Made by a program: the position numbers and the translations under genes
Origin: Haloarcula sp. CBA1129
GTDB taxonomy: Archaea; Halobacteriota; Halobacteria; Halobacteriales; Haloarculaceae
DNA: 64,000 nucleotides
NCBI RefSeq assembly: GCF_008729015.1
Contig: NZ_RKSM01000001.1
Span: 3,286,001-3,350,000, forward strand
Reading direction: 5' to 3'
The notes under the pieces: generated by a model
The model's database searches: none
Told to the model about the DNA's origin: nothing
Seen by the model: the letters and a program-made list of their open reading frames with translations, nothing else
Shown: positions 8,315 to 17,590 of the stretch, in pieces
How positions within the stretch are numbered: position 1 is the stretch's first letter
Layout of the letters: every line of letters begins with the position of its first letter

Positions 8315-9061
8315 TCACTGCTCGTCCAGTACGACTGGGACGCCAGCTTCGGCCACGTCGGCGGCAAATTCGCGGGAATTGGCCTCTAGATTCGAGAAGG
8401 TGTTGTAGTGGACCGGCAACACGAGGTCCGGTTCGATGGTCGCGGCAAGGGCAGCAGCCTCGTGGCGGTCCATGGTCGCCCGCGGGCCGATGGGCGGACA
8501 CAGCAGCGAGACTTCGAGCGTCCGATGGCCCGGCAGCACGTCCGAATCGCCCGGATAGAACGCCCGGGTTCCCTCGACGGCGATCATGAAGCCACAGCCA
8601 AAACCCTCCGGGTGGTACGGCGTTCCGTCGTCGAGCGTGTGCGGCCCGTCCGGCTCGTTGTACGCCGGTGTCGACCAGATCGGCACGTCCTTGACCGTCG
8701 TCTGTGATTTCATCCCGACTTCGACGACATCGTACGGCAGCGACGACAGCGGCGGGAGGTCGCGGTCGCCGACGCGTTCGTCGATGCCCTCGTAGGCGAC
8801 GATTGTCGCGTCCTCGCTCGCGATGCGCTGGATTCCGTCGGGGTCGTAGTGGTGGACATGCGTTACACAGACCACGTCGCCGTCTTCCGGTCGGTAGTCG
8901 CTGCTGGGCGGATGGCCGATGCCGTCCTTGTGGGGCTCCCACTCGCCGGTGAGCACGCCGTACCGGCCCGGGTCGACGTACACCACCGTGTCATCGCCGG
9001 CGAACCGGAGTGTGGCGTACCCCAGCCAGTCGACGGTCAGCCCGTCGTGTCGAATCGTCAT
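8315..9061 (-). CDS. MBL-fold metallo-hydrolase (UlaG-like)
   Basis: This 248-residue protein has the layout of small metallo-beta-lactamase-fold hydrolases: a first strand ending in VDWLGYATLRF, VYVDP, a metal motif THVHHYDPDG, FYPGDSD for the bridging aspartate, and LPVHYNTF for the last histidine. The canonical HxHxDH becomes HVHHYD, so the usual Asp-His pair is displaced. This may be a lineage-specific metal site. Substrates of UlaG-like proteins include lactones and phosphodiesters; none can be chosen here. It converges on the Nudix-eIF2B gene with an 18-bp gap, and its promoter faces the protease gene. Confidence 0.8.
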   Translation of the reverse strand: MTIRHDGLTVDWLGYATLRFAGDDTVVYVDPGRYGVLTGEWEPHKDGIGHPPSSDYRPEDGDVVCVTHVHHYDPDGIQRIASEDATIVAYEGIDERVGDRDLPPLSSLPYDVVEVGMKSQTTVKDVPIWSTPAYNEPDGPHTLDDGTPYHPEGFGCGFMIAVEGTRAFYPGDSDVLPGHRTLEVSLLCPPIGPRATMDRHEAAALAATIEPDLVLPVHYNTFSNLEANSREFAADVAEAGVPVVLDEQ

Positions 9062-9145
9062 TAGGGTCCGATACGCGCTACACCCTGAATAAGTCCGCTA
9101 CTCGCGGTCAGAAGATATACCCGACCGCTGCCCGTTTGCTTGCCT

Positions 9146-10282
9146 GTGCGAAACTTCCACATCACGACGGTCTGGGGGATTCCGATACGGGTCAACATCT
9201 CGCTGCTCGTTTTCCTGCCGGTGCTGGCTTGGATTATCGGTAGCGGGGCACAGATAGCGGTGTACGCGGGTATCGTGAGTTCCCTGTCGGGCGTGACGCT
9301 CGATCTCACGACACTGACCGCGGGCCAGACGCCGTGGCTCATCGGCACCGCTGCGGCCGTCGGCCTGTTCGTCAGCGTCGCCCTCCACGAGCTTGGCCAC
9401 GCTTGGGCGGCGATGCGCTACGGGCTCGGCGTCGAGTCGATTACGCTCTGGATTCTCGGCGGCCTCGCCAGCCTCGAATCCATGCCCAAGGAGTGGAACC
9501 GGGAGCTCGTCATCGCGCTGGCTGGCCCTGCTGTGAGCGTGCTGACCGGTATCGCCTGCTACGCCGCGCTGTTTGCCCTGCCCGCGAGCGCGCAGGTGAC
9601 GCTGTTCCTCGTCGGCTGGCTGGCCGTCACGAACCTCTTTCTCGCCGTGTTCAACATGGTCCCGGCGTTCCCGATGGACGGCGGCCGCGTCCTCCGGGCG
9701 CTGCTGGCGCGCAAGCGGCCCTACGCTCAGGCGACACGTATCGCCGCCCGAATCGGCACCGCGTTCGCGGTCGTGTTCGCCGGCATCGGTATCATCTTTT
9801 TCGCCCCGATGCTCCTGTTGCTCGCGCTGTTCGTCTACGCCGCCGCCTCCAGTGAGTCCCGCACGGTCGCGCTCGCGGCCCTGCTTGAGGGCCTGACTGT
9901 CGATGACGTTGCCAGCCCACTCGACGCGACCATCGACGCCGACGCCAGCATTGAGGGTCTGGTCGACCGGATGTTCGCGGACCGACGGACGGAGTTCGCC
10001 GTCACGCGCAACGGCGACGTGGTCGGCGTCGTCACCGTCGCCGATTTCAAGGAACTCTCGAAGGCCGAACGCGAGGCCGATACCGTCGCCGACCTGATGG
10101 AGACCGACCTCCCGCGGTTCGTCTCGGACATGGCTGCCTTCGACGCACTGGTCGAACTCGACACCGCCCGGGCCTCAGCCGCCTTCGTCGACGGCCCTGA
10201 CGGCACTCGTATGGTCTCTCGTGAGGACTTCTCCGGCGCGATGGAGATGCGGCGGTTGGTCGGTTCGCCGGAACCGTTCTGA
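9146..10282 (+). CDS. Site-2 protease family membrane metalloprotease with two CBS domains
   Basis: This 378-residue member of peptidase family M50 has several membrane segments in residues 12-235. The zinc motif HELGH sits in the second or third segment and [13 protein letters not shown] provides the third ligand aspartate. A C-terminal CBS pair (about residues 250-370; [25 protein letters not shown]) probably senses adenine nucleotides. It cleaves substrates within the membrane; in bacteria and archaea the family releases regulators. I chose the GTG at 9146 because it gives the usual family start [19 protein letters not shown] at 9140 would add two residues. Confidence 0.9.
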   Translation: MRNFHITTVWGIPIRVNISLLVFLPVLAWIIGSGAQIAVYAGIVSSLSGVTLDLTTLTAGQTPWLIGTAAAVGLFVSVALHELGHAWAAMRYGLGVESITLWILGGLASLESMPKEWNRELVIALAGPAVSVLTGIACYAALFALPASAQVTLFLVGWLAVTNLFLAVFNMVPAFPMDGGRVLRALLARKRPYAQATRIAARIGTAFAVVFAGIGIIFFAPMLLLLALFVYAAASSESRTVALAALLEGLTVDDVASPLDATIDADASIEGLVDRMFADRRTEFAVTRNGDVVGVVTVADFKELSKAEREADTVADLMETDLPRFVSDMAAFDALVELDTARASAAFVDGPDGTRMVSREDFSGAMEMRRLVGSPEPF

Positions 10283-10333
10283 CACCCCTTACTGTCGACA
10301 CACCCAAGAGGGGGCGACGTACACTACTGGACA

Positions 10334-11188
10334 ATGCAATCCGGCTTCGTCGAACTGTTCGTCGACCTCGTCGGTACCGACCCGCTGATAAACGGTCTCG
10401 TCGGTGGGGTCATCATCGCGACGATGAACCTCGTCGGCGCGTCGCTCGTGCTGGTCTGGCGTGATCCCTCGGAGCGGGCGCTTGACACGGCGTTGGGGTT
10501 CGCCGCCGGCGTGATGCTGGCCGCCGCGTTCACGAGCCTCATCATCCCCGGCATCGAGGAGTACTCGGGCGGGAACCCGATTCCGACGCTCGTCGGTGTC
10601 GCCTTGGGCGCGCTGTTTCTCGACCGGGCCGACGGGCTCGTTCCCCACGCTCATTACCTGCTGACGGGAAGCCGGCGGTCGGACGCAGCCAACCCCAGTC
10701 AGGACCTCTCAGTCGACGAATCCAAACTGACGGGCGTCATCCTGTTCATCCTCGCGATTACCCTGCACAACATTCCGGAGGGGCTGGCCGTCGGCGTCGG
10801 CTTCGGCGCGGCCGCTGGCGACCCGCTCAAGATCGGCGGTGCGCTCTCGCTGATGCTCGCTATCGGCATCCAGAACATTCCGGAGGGGCTGGCCGTCTCC
10901 GTCGCAGCAATCAACGCGGGGCTGGACCGGCGGCTCTACGCCGTCTTCTCCGGGATTCGCTCCGGTGTCGTGGAAATCCCGCTGGCGGTGTTGGGTGCGG
11001 TCGCCGTCGTAACCATCGAACCGCTCCTGCCCTACGCGATGGGGTTTGCGGCGGGCGCGATGCTGTTCGTGATTTCCGACGAGATAATCCCCGAGACGCA
11101 CCAGCGCGGCTACGAGCGCATCGCGACGCTCGGACTGATGGCCGGCGTCATCGTTATGCTGTACCTAGATATCGCGCTCGCGGCGTGA
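10334..11188 (+). CDS. ZIP family divalent metal transporter
   Basis: This 284-residue protein has about eight membrane segments. Two copies of the ZIP metal-binding motif NIPEGLAV occur (HNIPEGLAVGVGFG and QNIPEGLAVSVAAI), plus a late acidic segment ISDEIIPETH. ZIP proteins move zinc, iron or manganese into the cytoplasm. A histidine/acid-poor variable loop (about residues 110-135) separates the segments. It is 51 bp after the protease gene on the same strand and could share a transcript, although the gap leaves room for its own promoter. Substrate metal is not predictable from sequence alone. Confidence 0.92.
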   Translation: MQSGFVELFVDLVGTDPLINGLVGGVIIATMNLVGASLVLVWRDPSERALDTALGFAAGVMLAAAFTSLIIPGIEEYSGGNPIPTLVGVALGALFLDRADGLVPHAHYLLTGSRRSDAANPSQDLSVDESKLTGVILFILAITLHNIPEGLAVGVGFGAAAGDPLKIGGALSLMLAIGIQNIPEGLAVSVAAINAGLDRRLYAVFSGIRSGVVEIPLAVLGAVAVVTIEPLLPYAMGFAAGAMLFVISDEIIPETHQRGYERIATLGLMAGVIVMLYLDIALAA

Positions 11189-11198
11189 GCCAGCGGCG

Positions 11199-11498
11199 TT
11201 ACTCCTCGTAGGGCCAGTTCGGGTCGCGGTCGATGCCGGTCGGCTCCTCACAGTCGTCGACTTCGTCTGGAGTACAGGCCCCGTGTTCGCGGAAGTTCTC
11301 GCGCGCCTCGGTCAGTGACACGTGGTTCGTATCGCTGACGAACTCCCTATCGCCGAACTGGATTGGGTCGTCGAGCCAGTGACACACCGGACACGTCTCG
11401 TATGACCCGGGCCGGCCCTCCGGGAGCGTCTGGTAGCCACAGCACGGGCAGTAGCCCAACTCCCGTGCGGCTGGATTACCGGGTGTCTCGGTTGACAT
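11199..11498 (-). CDS. CPCC family cysteine-rich (zinc ribbon) protein
   Basis: This 99-residue protein has the motif YCPCCGYQTLPEG followed by TCPVCHWLDD, giving two CxxC pairs that would bind one zinc ion. The C-terminal NHVSLTEARENFREHGAC is typical of the CPCC cysteine-rich family. The role of this family is not established; the small size and zinc ribbon suggest nucleic-acid or protein binding. It converges with the ZIP transporter gene (10-bp gap). The nearness of a metal transporter is probably incidental. Confidence 0.8.
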   Translation of the reverse strand: MSTETPGNPAARELGYCPCCGYQTLPEGRPGSYETCPVCHWLDDPIQFGDREFVSDTNHVSLTEARENFREHGACTPDEVDDCEEPTGIDRDPNWPYEE

Positions 11499-11573
11499 GT
11501 TTCGTGGTATGTGTCTTCACACCATAGAATTATCGAACCGCAGTGACGGTCGAATGTCGGCGAGAATGATAGA

Positions 11574-11858
11574 CTACTCCGACTGTGCGTCTTCGACTTT
11601 CCCTGCGTACTCCTCCAGTTCGGCGGCGAGTTCACGAGCTTGAGCCGCTGACAGCGTCACCGAGTCCGCATGTGGCTTCACTGCGTCGAGGTCCGTGTTG
11701 TCCATCTCTAGCTGGAGTTCGATGTGGTCCGGGTTCTTGCGCGGCGCGGTCACGTTCAGCACGGCAAGGGCTTCTTCCTCGAAGCCATGCCCCTCTACTT
11801 CACCGTCGAGCAGGTCGAAGGTCGTGTACGCGTTGACCTTCATGATGCGGTCGACCAT
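11574..11858 (-). CDS. Small conserved haloarchaeal protein (DUF6360-like)
   Basis: This 94-residue acidic protein has a beta-rich N-terminal half (MKVNAYTTFDLLDGEVEGHGFEEEALAVLNV) and a C-terminal helix (SAAQARELAAELEEYAGKV). It resembles a conserved haloarchaeal family of unknown function that I associate with DUF6360. Two ATGs are possible (11858 and 11843); the longer is taken. It is a single gene without obvious operon partners. No function is assigned. Confidence 0.65.
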   Translation of the reverse strand: MVDRIMKVNAYTTFDLLDGEVEGHGFEEEALAVLNVTAPRKNPDHIELQLEMDNTDLDAVKPHADSVTLSAAQARELAAELEEYAGKVEDAQSE

Positions 11859-11892
11859 ACCGCAGTTTTGTGGGCCGGAGACTTAACGCCGG

Positions 11893-13056
11893 TTACTCGG
11901 CCGCGGTCACGCCCTCGTAGCCGACCCGCTCGGCGTCCGTCGCCGCGCGCTCGACGGCCGAATCGAGGTCGAACTCCCTGACGATGTCCCCGTCCCTGAT
12001 AAGCGGTTCCAGCAGCGACTCGGCGTTCTCCGGCGCTTCACGGTCGGCCAGCCCAACGTGGTGGCCGCCGTCGGCGGTTCGGTACACCGACTTCTTCCCG
12101 GTAAGCTTCCCCCGCTTGGCTGCCGGCTCGCCGTCTACTTCGACGATGTCCAGCGCGAAGTCCAGCGGGTCGGCGTTGGCGACGTAGCTCCCGACGCCGA
12201 AGCCGTCGGCCACGTCCCGAAGTTCCCGGAGCGTCGTCGGGGAGAGGCCCCCCGAGAGGAACAGGTCCACGTCCTCGTGGCCGTAGGCGTCCAGCGTCCA
12301 GCGCACCTCCCGAACGATGTGGCGGAAGTCGCCACGGCGGGACCCGGTCGTGTCCAGCCGGACGCCCGCGAGGTCGTCGACGGCTTCCGCCGCCCGGAGC
12401 GCTTCGTCGGTCTCGTCGCTGTAGGTGTCCGTCAACGCGATGCGCGGCGTCTCCTCGGGGACGGCGGCGTCGAACGCCTGCCACGCCGCCTCCTGATTGC
12501 CCCGGCCGAAACAGATCATGAGCGCGTGAGGCATCGTCCCGCCGGCGTCGCGGCCGACGACCTCGCCCGCGGCGACGTTCGAGATGCCGTCGAGTCCGCC
12601 CAGCAGCGCCGCCCGCTCGACCATCGCACCTATCGAGGGGTGGACGTGGCGTGAGCCAAAGGAGAGCACCGTCGACTCCGGCGCGGCGTAGCGCGCTTCG
12701 AGCGCCCGTGTCGCGATACCTGTCGGGTGCGACAGAAATCCGAGCAGTGCCGTCTCCAGACGACAGAACTCCCGGTACGACCCCTCGATGCGCATTACTG
12801 GGCCACCGTCGAACAATTGGCCCTCGGGGAGCGCGTCAACGTCTACGGGCCGCCCCTCCAGCAACGCAGCGGCGTCTTTCAGCCCCGCCAGCAGTTTCCA
12901 CCGCCCCGTCGCAAACTGGTTCGCCGTCACCTCGGCGACCACGTCCGGGTTCTTTCCCGCGTGCTCTAGCGCCTCCATCGTCCGGTCGAAGTAGGCGTCG
13001 GTCGCCCGCCCCTCGCGAATCGCCGCTGGTGAGACGATGTCGAATTCCTCGGTCAT
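11893..13056 (-). CDS. pncB: Nicotinate phosphoribosyltransferase
   Basis: This 387-residue enzyme has the barrel features of archaeal nicotinate phosphoribosyltransferases: TDAYFDRTMEAL near the N-terminus, LSFGSRHVHPSIG, ALMICFGRGNQEAAW, a phosphate-binding region VRLDTTGSRRGDF and FLSGGLSP. It converts nicotinate and PRPP to nicotinate mononucleotide in NAD salvage. The ATG at 13056 was preferred to upstream in-frame codons because it opens the conserved TEEFDIVSPAAI start and the extension is arginine-rich. A nicotinamidase-like gene lies 3.9 kb away on the other strand and could supply nicotinate. Confidence 0.9.
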   Translation of the reverse strand: MTEEFDIVSPAAIREGRATDAYFDRTMEALEHAGKNPDVVAEVTANQFATGRWKLLAGLKDAAALLEGRPVDVDALPEGQLFDGGPVMRIEGSYREFCRLETALLGFLSHPTGIATRALEARYAAPESTVLSFGSRHVHPSIGAMVERAALLGGLDGISNVAAGEVVGRDAGGTMPHALMICFGRGNQEAAWQAFDAAVPEETPRIALTDTYSDETDEALRAAEAVDDLAGVRLDTTGSRRGDFRHIVREVRWTLDAYGHEDVDLFLSGGLSPTTLRELRDVADGFGVGSYVANADPLDFALDIVEVDGEPAAKRGKLTGKKSVYRTADGGHHVGLADREAPENAESLLEPLIRDGDIVREFDLDSAVERAATDAERVGYEGVTAAE

Positions 13057-13179
13057 TGTCCCGTGTTCGGCCGGGCGAGGGAAAAAGCGGTCCGGTCGGC
13101 GGTCGCGAGACTGCCCTGTCAGCACGGCCTCGTCTCCGCCTCGTAACGCTTTCGACGCCAGCGCCGATACCTGCTGGGC

Positions 13180-13965
13180 GTGCTCAGTCCCCGCCGCTCC
13201 GTCGCCCTCCTGTTCGCGCTCGCGTTGCTCACCGCTGGGACCGGTCTCGCCGTTTCGCAGTACCTGACAGCGACCGGCTCCGACACGACGACGGGCACGG
13301 TCGAGACCGTCGAGATGGACAGCTATACCGAGATCGGACGGCCAACGCTCGGCGGGAATCGGTACTACCAGCCCAACGTCACCTACACCTACCGCGTCGA
13401 CGGCCAGACCTACACCGGACGCGACATTGCGTTCGGGTCAGATGTGGACACGAACCAGCGTGACCGCGCTGCGCGGGTGTTGCAGAACTACGCCGAAGGG
13501 GAGCCGGTCACCGTCTACTACGACCCGACTAGCCCCGGCGACGCCTACCTCGTCCAGCGTTTCGACTTCTTCCCCGCCGGCGTTCTGGTCGCGTTCGGCC
13601 TCCTGTTGCTCGGCGACGCGCTCACGCCGCGAACGCGGTGGGTCCGCTTTGTGCTGTCAAAAATTCCGCTGAACCAGAGCGAGCGGAGTCCGCTCGAACA
13701 ATCCGACGCCGGTGACGGCGTTCCCGATGACCCAACGCGAATTCTCGACCGAGATGGCACTGCTCCTGACGAGTCCGACAGCGCTGCCGCCCCGCTGGAT
13801 GGCCGCTGGGCTGTCGTCCTGTGGGCGCTCTGTGGCCTCGCCGCGCTCGGGACAGTCGCCACCTACCTCGCGGTCTCGCGGCCGCCCCACGACCTGATCG
13901 CCTACGCGACGGTCGTCGTCACCGTTCTCGGGGTCGGCCGCTTCGTCTACCGCTGCGTCGCCTGA
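13180..13965 (+). CDS. DUF3592 membrane protein
   Basis: This 261-residue protein starts at a GTG. It has an N-terminal membrane segment (SVALLFALALLTAGTGLAV), an extracytoplasmic beta domain with the DUF3592 features VTYTYRVDGQTYTGRDI and EGEPVTVYYDPTSPGDAYL, a second membrane segment near residues 127-145, a variable acidic stretch, and two more membrane segments at the C-terminus. The family has no established function. It is divergent from the phosphoribosyltransferase gene and converges on the surface lipoprotein genes with a 7-bp gap. Confidence 0.75.
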   Translation: MLSPRRSVALLFALALLTAGTGLAVSQYLTATGSDTTTGTVETVEMDSYTEIGRPTLGGNRYYQPNVTYTYRVDGQTYTGRDIAFGSDVDTNQRDRAARVLQNYAEGEPVTVYYDPTSPGDAYLVQRFDFFPAGVLVAFGLLLLGDALTPRTRWVRFVLSKIPLNQSERSPLEQSDAGDGVPDDPTRILDRDGTAPDESDSAAAPLDGRWAVVLWALCGLAALGTVATYLAVSRPPHDLIAYATVVVTVLGVGRFVYRCVA

Positions 13966-13972
13966 TAGCCGC

Positions 13973-15325
13973 TCACTCTCCGGCTCGGTGAATCTCGCCG
14001 AGGTCACTCACTGTCGGTCCGTTGACGATGCGGACGGTCGTGCCGGACCGCGTCACCCGAAACGCATCGTTGAACTGCGAGTCCGCGGGGACGACGTAGA
14101 CGTTGGCGCGGGGCTGGCTGGCGCCGTGTTCCTCGGTCAGCGCCGCCCGATACGCCTGTTCGAATTGCTTCGCGTCTTCCTCGGTGTCCCAGCGGGTCTC
14201 CCAGACGTACCCGTAGCCGCCGGAGCCGTTGCGGTAGGGCACGACGAGGTCGCCGCCCCAGCCCGCCGAAACCTCGCTCTCGTAGCTGTAACGGTCGCCT
14301 TCCGTCTGGCCGTTGTGGTACATCGTCGCGTAAATCGACGTTTCGCCGACCGTGTCGCCGACTGGCTCGTGGTCGAAGCGGCTCCACTCGTCGGTCGAGC
14401 GGTCCGAAACGCTGACACTGGCCGGCTTTTCGGCCGGATACTTCTCCGGATGGAGCACCTGTTCAGTACTGTCCGGGAAGTCGTCGTGGAGCGCGTCGAC
14501 AGCGTCCCAGCCGCCATCGGACCGTACTTGATCGATGAACCGTGGCCCAGTGACGTAGGGCTGATAGAGGACGGTGAACAGGCCCTCGTTGTAACTCGGT
14601 TCTTGGCTGGTGTCTCCGCCGCCGCTTCCCCCGTTGGTGGTCCGGTCCGGGAGTGCAATGCAGCCCCAGTCATTCCCACAGCGGCGCTCGTAGAGGATGC
14701 GGACGTAGTTGGCCTCGCCTTCGGTGACGCCCTGCCGTGACAGTTGCATGTCCTGTGTCTTCGCGGAGCCGTTCAGGCCGAAGTGCTGGTCCTGTAGCGC
14801 GTGGACGAGTTCGTGTGAGAGCGTCCGCCGGTCTATCTGTGGCGTCTCCGTCGGACTGACGATGACGATCTCGTCCTTGCTCGGCGAGTAGTAGCCCTGC
14901 ACCGTCGTCGAGAGCGTGTCGTCTATCGACTCGCTGCTGCCCGAATCCTCGCCGATAAGCAGCAGTGCCTCCCACACCTGATCGTTCCAGGGGTCCTGTG
15001 GCGGACTGCCGCCGCCGCTGTCGTTGCCCCCCGAACGGTTCTGGTACTCCGCCCGAGAGATGACCGAAACCGGGACCGGCTCTTTGAACTCTAGGTCGCG
15101 GACCTGCTCGACGCGGGCCATCGCCCGGGCGACGACAGCCTCACGCTCGCTCTCGTTCAGTCCGTCGTCGGTCGTCACCGACACCGAATCGTCGTACCAG
15201 TAGCCGTTCTCGTAGCCGAGTGCGTCCTCCCCGGTCGGCGTCTCGGGGTGATCGCTGCCGCCGAAGGATGGGACCGTACAGCCCGCTAAGACGACCGCCA
15301 GCGCGACGAGGAGCTCCTTACGCAT
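13973..15325 (-). CDS. Hvo_1808 family surface lipoprotein (copy A)
   Basis: This 450-residue exported protein has a signal peptide with lipobox LAGC (Cys16), so it should be lipid-anchored on the cell surface. Motifs shared with the next gene include YENGYWY, a central LSHELVHALQDQHFGLNG and EGEANYVRILYERRCG. The HELVH element plus downstream acidic residues resemble a zinc metalloprotease site (HExxH), although the family is annotated only as surface protein. Its start overlaps the end of copy B by 8 nt, so the two form one transcript. A tandem gene duplication is evident from full-length similarity. Confidence 0.85.
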   Translation of the reverse strand: MRKELLVALAVVLAGCTVPSFGGSDHPETPTGEDALGYENGYWYDDSVSVTTDDGLNESEREAVVARAMARVEQVRDLEFKEPVPVSVISRAEYQNRSGGNDSGGGSPPQDPWNDQVWEALLLIGEDSGSSESIDDTLSTTVQGYYSPSKDEIVIVSPTETPQIDRRTLSHELVHALQDQHFGLNGSAKTQDMQLSRQGVTEGEANYVRILYERRCGNDWGCIALPDRTTNGGSGGGDTSQEPSYNEGLFTVLYQPYVTGPRFIDQVRSDGGWDAVDALHDDFPDSTEQVLHPEKYPAEKPASVSVSDRSTDEWSRFDHEPVGDTVGETSIYATMYHNGQTEGDRYSYESEVSAGWGGDLVVPYRNGSGGYGYVWETRWDTEEDAKQFEQAYRAALTEEHGASQPRANVYVVPADSQFNDAFRVTRSGTTVRIVNGPTVSDLGEIHRAGE

Positions 15326-16778
15326 CGTGCACCTCGTCGAGTTCCCCAGTCGTCGGTGCGTTCACGACGGTGACCGTGTCCCCGTTGACTCTGACGGCGA
15401 CAGCGTCAGTGTAGGGACTGCCTTCCTCGATGACCCAGTGGCCCTCTACGGTTTTGGTGCCGCCCCAGTGAGCGATAACCGCCTCCCAAGCGTCGGCGAA
15501 CTCGCGGGCGTCGGCCTCGCTTTCCCATGCCGTTTTCCAGACGTACGCCGTCTCGTCGCCGTCGTCGTAGACGTGCATCCGGCCGCCCTGCCAGCCGTCA
15601 GTCGCGGGCAGGTCGTAGTTGTACGGGTCGCTGCTATCCAGCGATCCGTCCTCGTAATTGATGACGTCTCCCGTCTGGACGACGCTCGACTCGTTGTAGT
15701 CATCCGCGATGGTGTACGCCATTGAACCGGCGATAGCGGAGGGACCGACGACAGCGTAGTCCGGTCGGTCGCGGTCAGCCGAGGGTCTGACTCGCTCCCA
15801 GTCCTCGCTCGACTGATCCGCAAGCGAGACTGACTCGGGTTCCCATTCGGGGTATCGCTCGGGGTACGTCACCTCGGCGGCCCCGTCTGGATAGTCGTCG
15901 TAGGCGTCATTGACGGCACTCCAGCCGCCGCGTTCTCGGAGATCCCCGATCAAACCGGGGCCGTCACTGTAGGGGAAATACTGCATGAAGTTGATGCCGA
16001 AGTGGCGGTCGTCGCCGCCACCGCCGCTCTGGGCGGGCCTGTCGATGCAGCGCCACGCCTCGCCACAGCGGTCGGTGTAGGTCTGGGTGACGGCGACGGC
16101 ATCGCCTTCGACCATTCCGTTTCGGCCTTGCACCTGATCCCGCGTCCGCGCGTCACTTTCGAGGCCGAAGTGCTGGTCCTGTAGCGCGTGGACGAGTTCG
16201 TGAGCCAGCGTCCCTCGGCTTATTGTCGGCGTCTCGGAGTCGCTGACGATGACGATCTCACCGCGCTGGCTGCTGTAGTAGCCCAGCACGCTCTCGCCGC
16301 GGTTGCTGTTCTGGACGGCGATGGAATCGCGGTCCTCGCCGATGAAAAACAGCGCCTCGAACTTCGCGTTATCGAACCGGCGCAGCGACTCGCCAGTTTC
16401 GCCCCCGCCCGCGTTGTCGCGATACTCCGCGCGGGAGACAACGGAGACCGGCACTGTCTCGTTGAACTCCAGACCGCGAATCCGCTCGACGCGAGCCATT
16501 GTCCGGGCGACGACGGCTTCGCGCTCTGTCTCGTTCAGTCCATCCTCGGTTGTTACCGATAGTGATTCGTTGTACCAGTAGCCGTTCTCGTAGCCCAGCC
16601 GGTCCGTCGCAGGCGCTGCCGGGGCAGAGTCGTTGCTTCCGTAGTCGGTCGCGGGCTCGCTCGGCGTCAGGTCGTCGCTGCTTGACGCCGTCTGGCTGGC
16701 CGGCGCTCCGGGGGCCTGACAGCCTGCCAGCAGCAAAACGACGACACAGAAACAGATGAGGGCGAAAGGGCGACGCAT
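15318..16778 (-). CDS. Hvo_1808 family surface lipoprotein (copy B)
   Basis: This 486-residue protein is the upstream member of the tandem pair. Its signal peptide ends in the lipobox LLAGC (Cys19) and is followed by a Ser/Ala/Pro/Asp-rich tether of about 45 residues. The body repeats the domain of copy A: GYENGYWYNESLSVTTEDGLNE, LAHELVHALQDQHFGLES and RCGEAWRC. HExxH is kept in both copies, so purifying selection on that site is likely. The tether is longer than in copy A, which would place the domain farther from the membrane. Proteolytic activity is inference. Confidence 0.85.
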   Translation of the reverse strand: MRRPFALICFCVVVLLLAGCQAPGAPASQTASSSDDLTPSEPATDYGSNDSAPAAPATDRLGYENGYWYNESLSVTTEDGLNETEREAVVARTMARVERIRGLEFNETVPVSVVSRAEYRDNAGGGETGESLRRFDNAKFEALFFIGEDRDSIAVQNSNRGESVLGYYSSQRGEIVIVSDSETPTISRGTLAHELVHALQDQHFGLESDARTRDQVQGRNGMVEGDAVAVTQTYTDRCGEAWRCIDRPAQSGGGGDDRHFGINFMQYFPYSDGPGLIGDLRERGGWSAVNDAYDDYPDGAAEVTYPERYPEWEPESVSLADQSSEDWERVRPSADRDRPDYAVVGPSAIAGSMAYTIADDYNESSVVQTGDVINYEDGSLDSSDPYNYDLPATDGWQGGRMHVYDDGDETAYVWKTAWESEADAREFADAWEAVIAHWGGTKTVEGHWVIEEGSPYTDAVAVRVNGDTVTVVNAPTTGELDEVHDA

Positions 16779-16925
16779 CTACCTTCATGGTAGGTTACCA
16801 CAGTGAAAAGTCACACGCTAAGCGTGAGCACATTCGTCGGTCAGAACGACTTTCTGCGTCTGTCTTTGCCTTCCGAAACCCCTCGCCGGAGTAAGTTTCG
16901 TAGGCACGCCGCCCTAGGTTCTCGT

Positions 16926-17498
16926 ATGGAACTTGACCCAGCACAGACTGCCCTTGTCGTCGTCGATATGCAGAACGGTTTCTGTCATCCCGATGGAAGC
17001 CTCTATGCACCGGACAGCGAAGCGGCTATCGAGCCTTGCACAAAATTGGTCGACCGTGCCCGCGAGGCCGGCGCAAGCGTCGTGTTTACCCGCGATGTGC
17101 ATCCGCCCGACCAGTTCGAGGACACCCACTACTACGACGAGTTCGACCGGTGGGGCGAACACGTCGTCGAAGGTTCTTGGGAGACCGAACTCGTCGACGA
17201 CCTCGACCCGCGAGACGAGGAGTTGGTCGTCGTCAAGCACACCTACGACGCGTTCTACCAAACGGAACTGGAGGGGTGGCTCGATGCCCACGGCATCAGG
17301 GATCTGGCTATCTGTGGTACGCTCGCGAACGTCTGCGTCCTCCACACTGCCTCTAGCGCCGGCCTGCGGGACTACCGCCCGATCCTCGTCGAGGACGCCG
17401 TCGGCTACATCGAGGACGACCACCGCGAGTACGCACTGGAACACGCCGACTGGCTGTTCGGCGAACTGACCGGCCGTGACGAACTCTCCTTCGCCTGA
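16926..17498 (+). CDS. Cysteine hydrolase, isochorismatase/nicotinamidase family
   Basis: This 190-residue enzyme carries the catalytic triad of the family: Asp in ALVVVDMQNGF, Lys in LVVVKHTYDAF and Cys in GTLANVCVLHT. The metal-site region DVHPPDQFEDTHYYDEF resembles nicotinamidases, which bind zinc through Asp and two His. Nicotinamidase would turn nicotinamide into nicotinate, feeding the phosphoribosyltransferase at 11893-13056. The two genes are not in one operon, so the pairing is inference. The ATG at 16926 is used because the family begins a few residues before VVVDMQ. Confidence 0.85.
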   Translation: MELDPAQTALVVVDMQNGFCHPDGSLYAPDSEAAIEPCTKLVDRAREAGASVVFTRDVHPPDQFEDTHYYDEFDRWGEHVVEGSWETELVDDLDPRDEELVVVKHTYDAFYQTELEGWLDAHGIRDLAICGTLANVCVLHTASSAGLRDYRPILVEDAVGYIEDDHREYALEHADWLFGELTGRDELSFA

Positions 17499-17590
17499 CG
17501 GGTGTCGACCCGGCCGCAAACAGGGTTGAGGACGGCTTCGAGTCCGACCTGAGCTTCCGCGACCATCTGGAGCGGTGCGGGAAATCGTAG

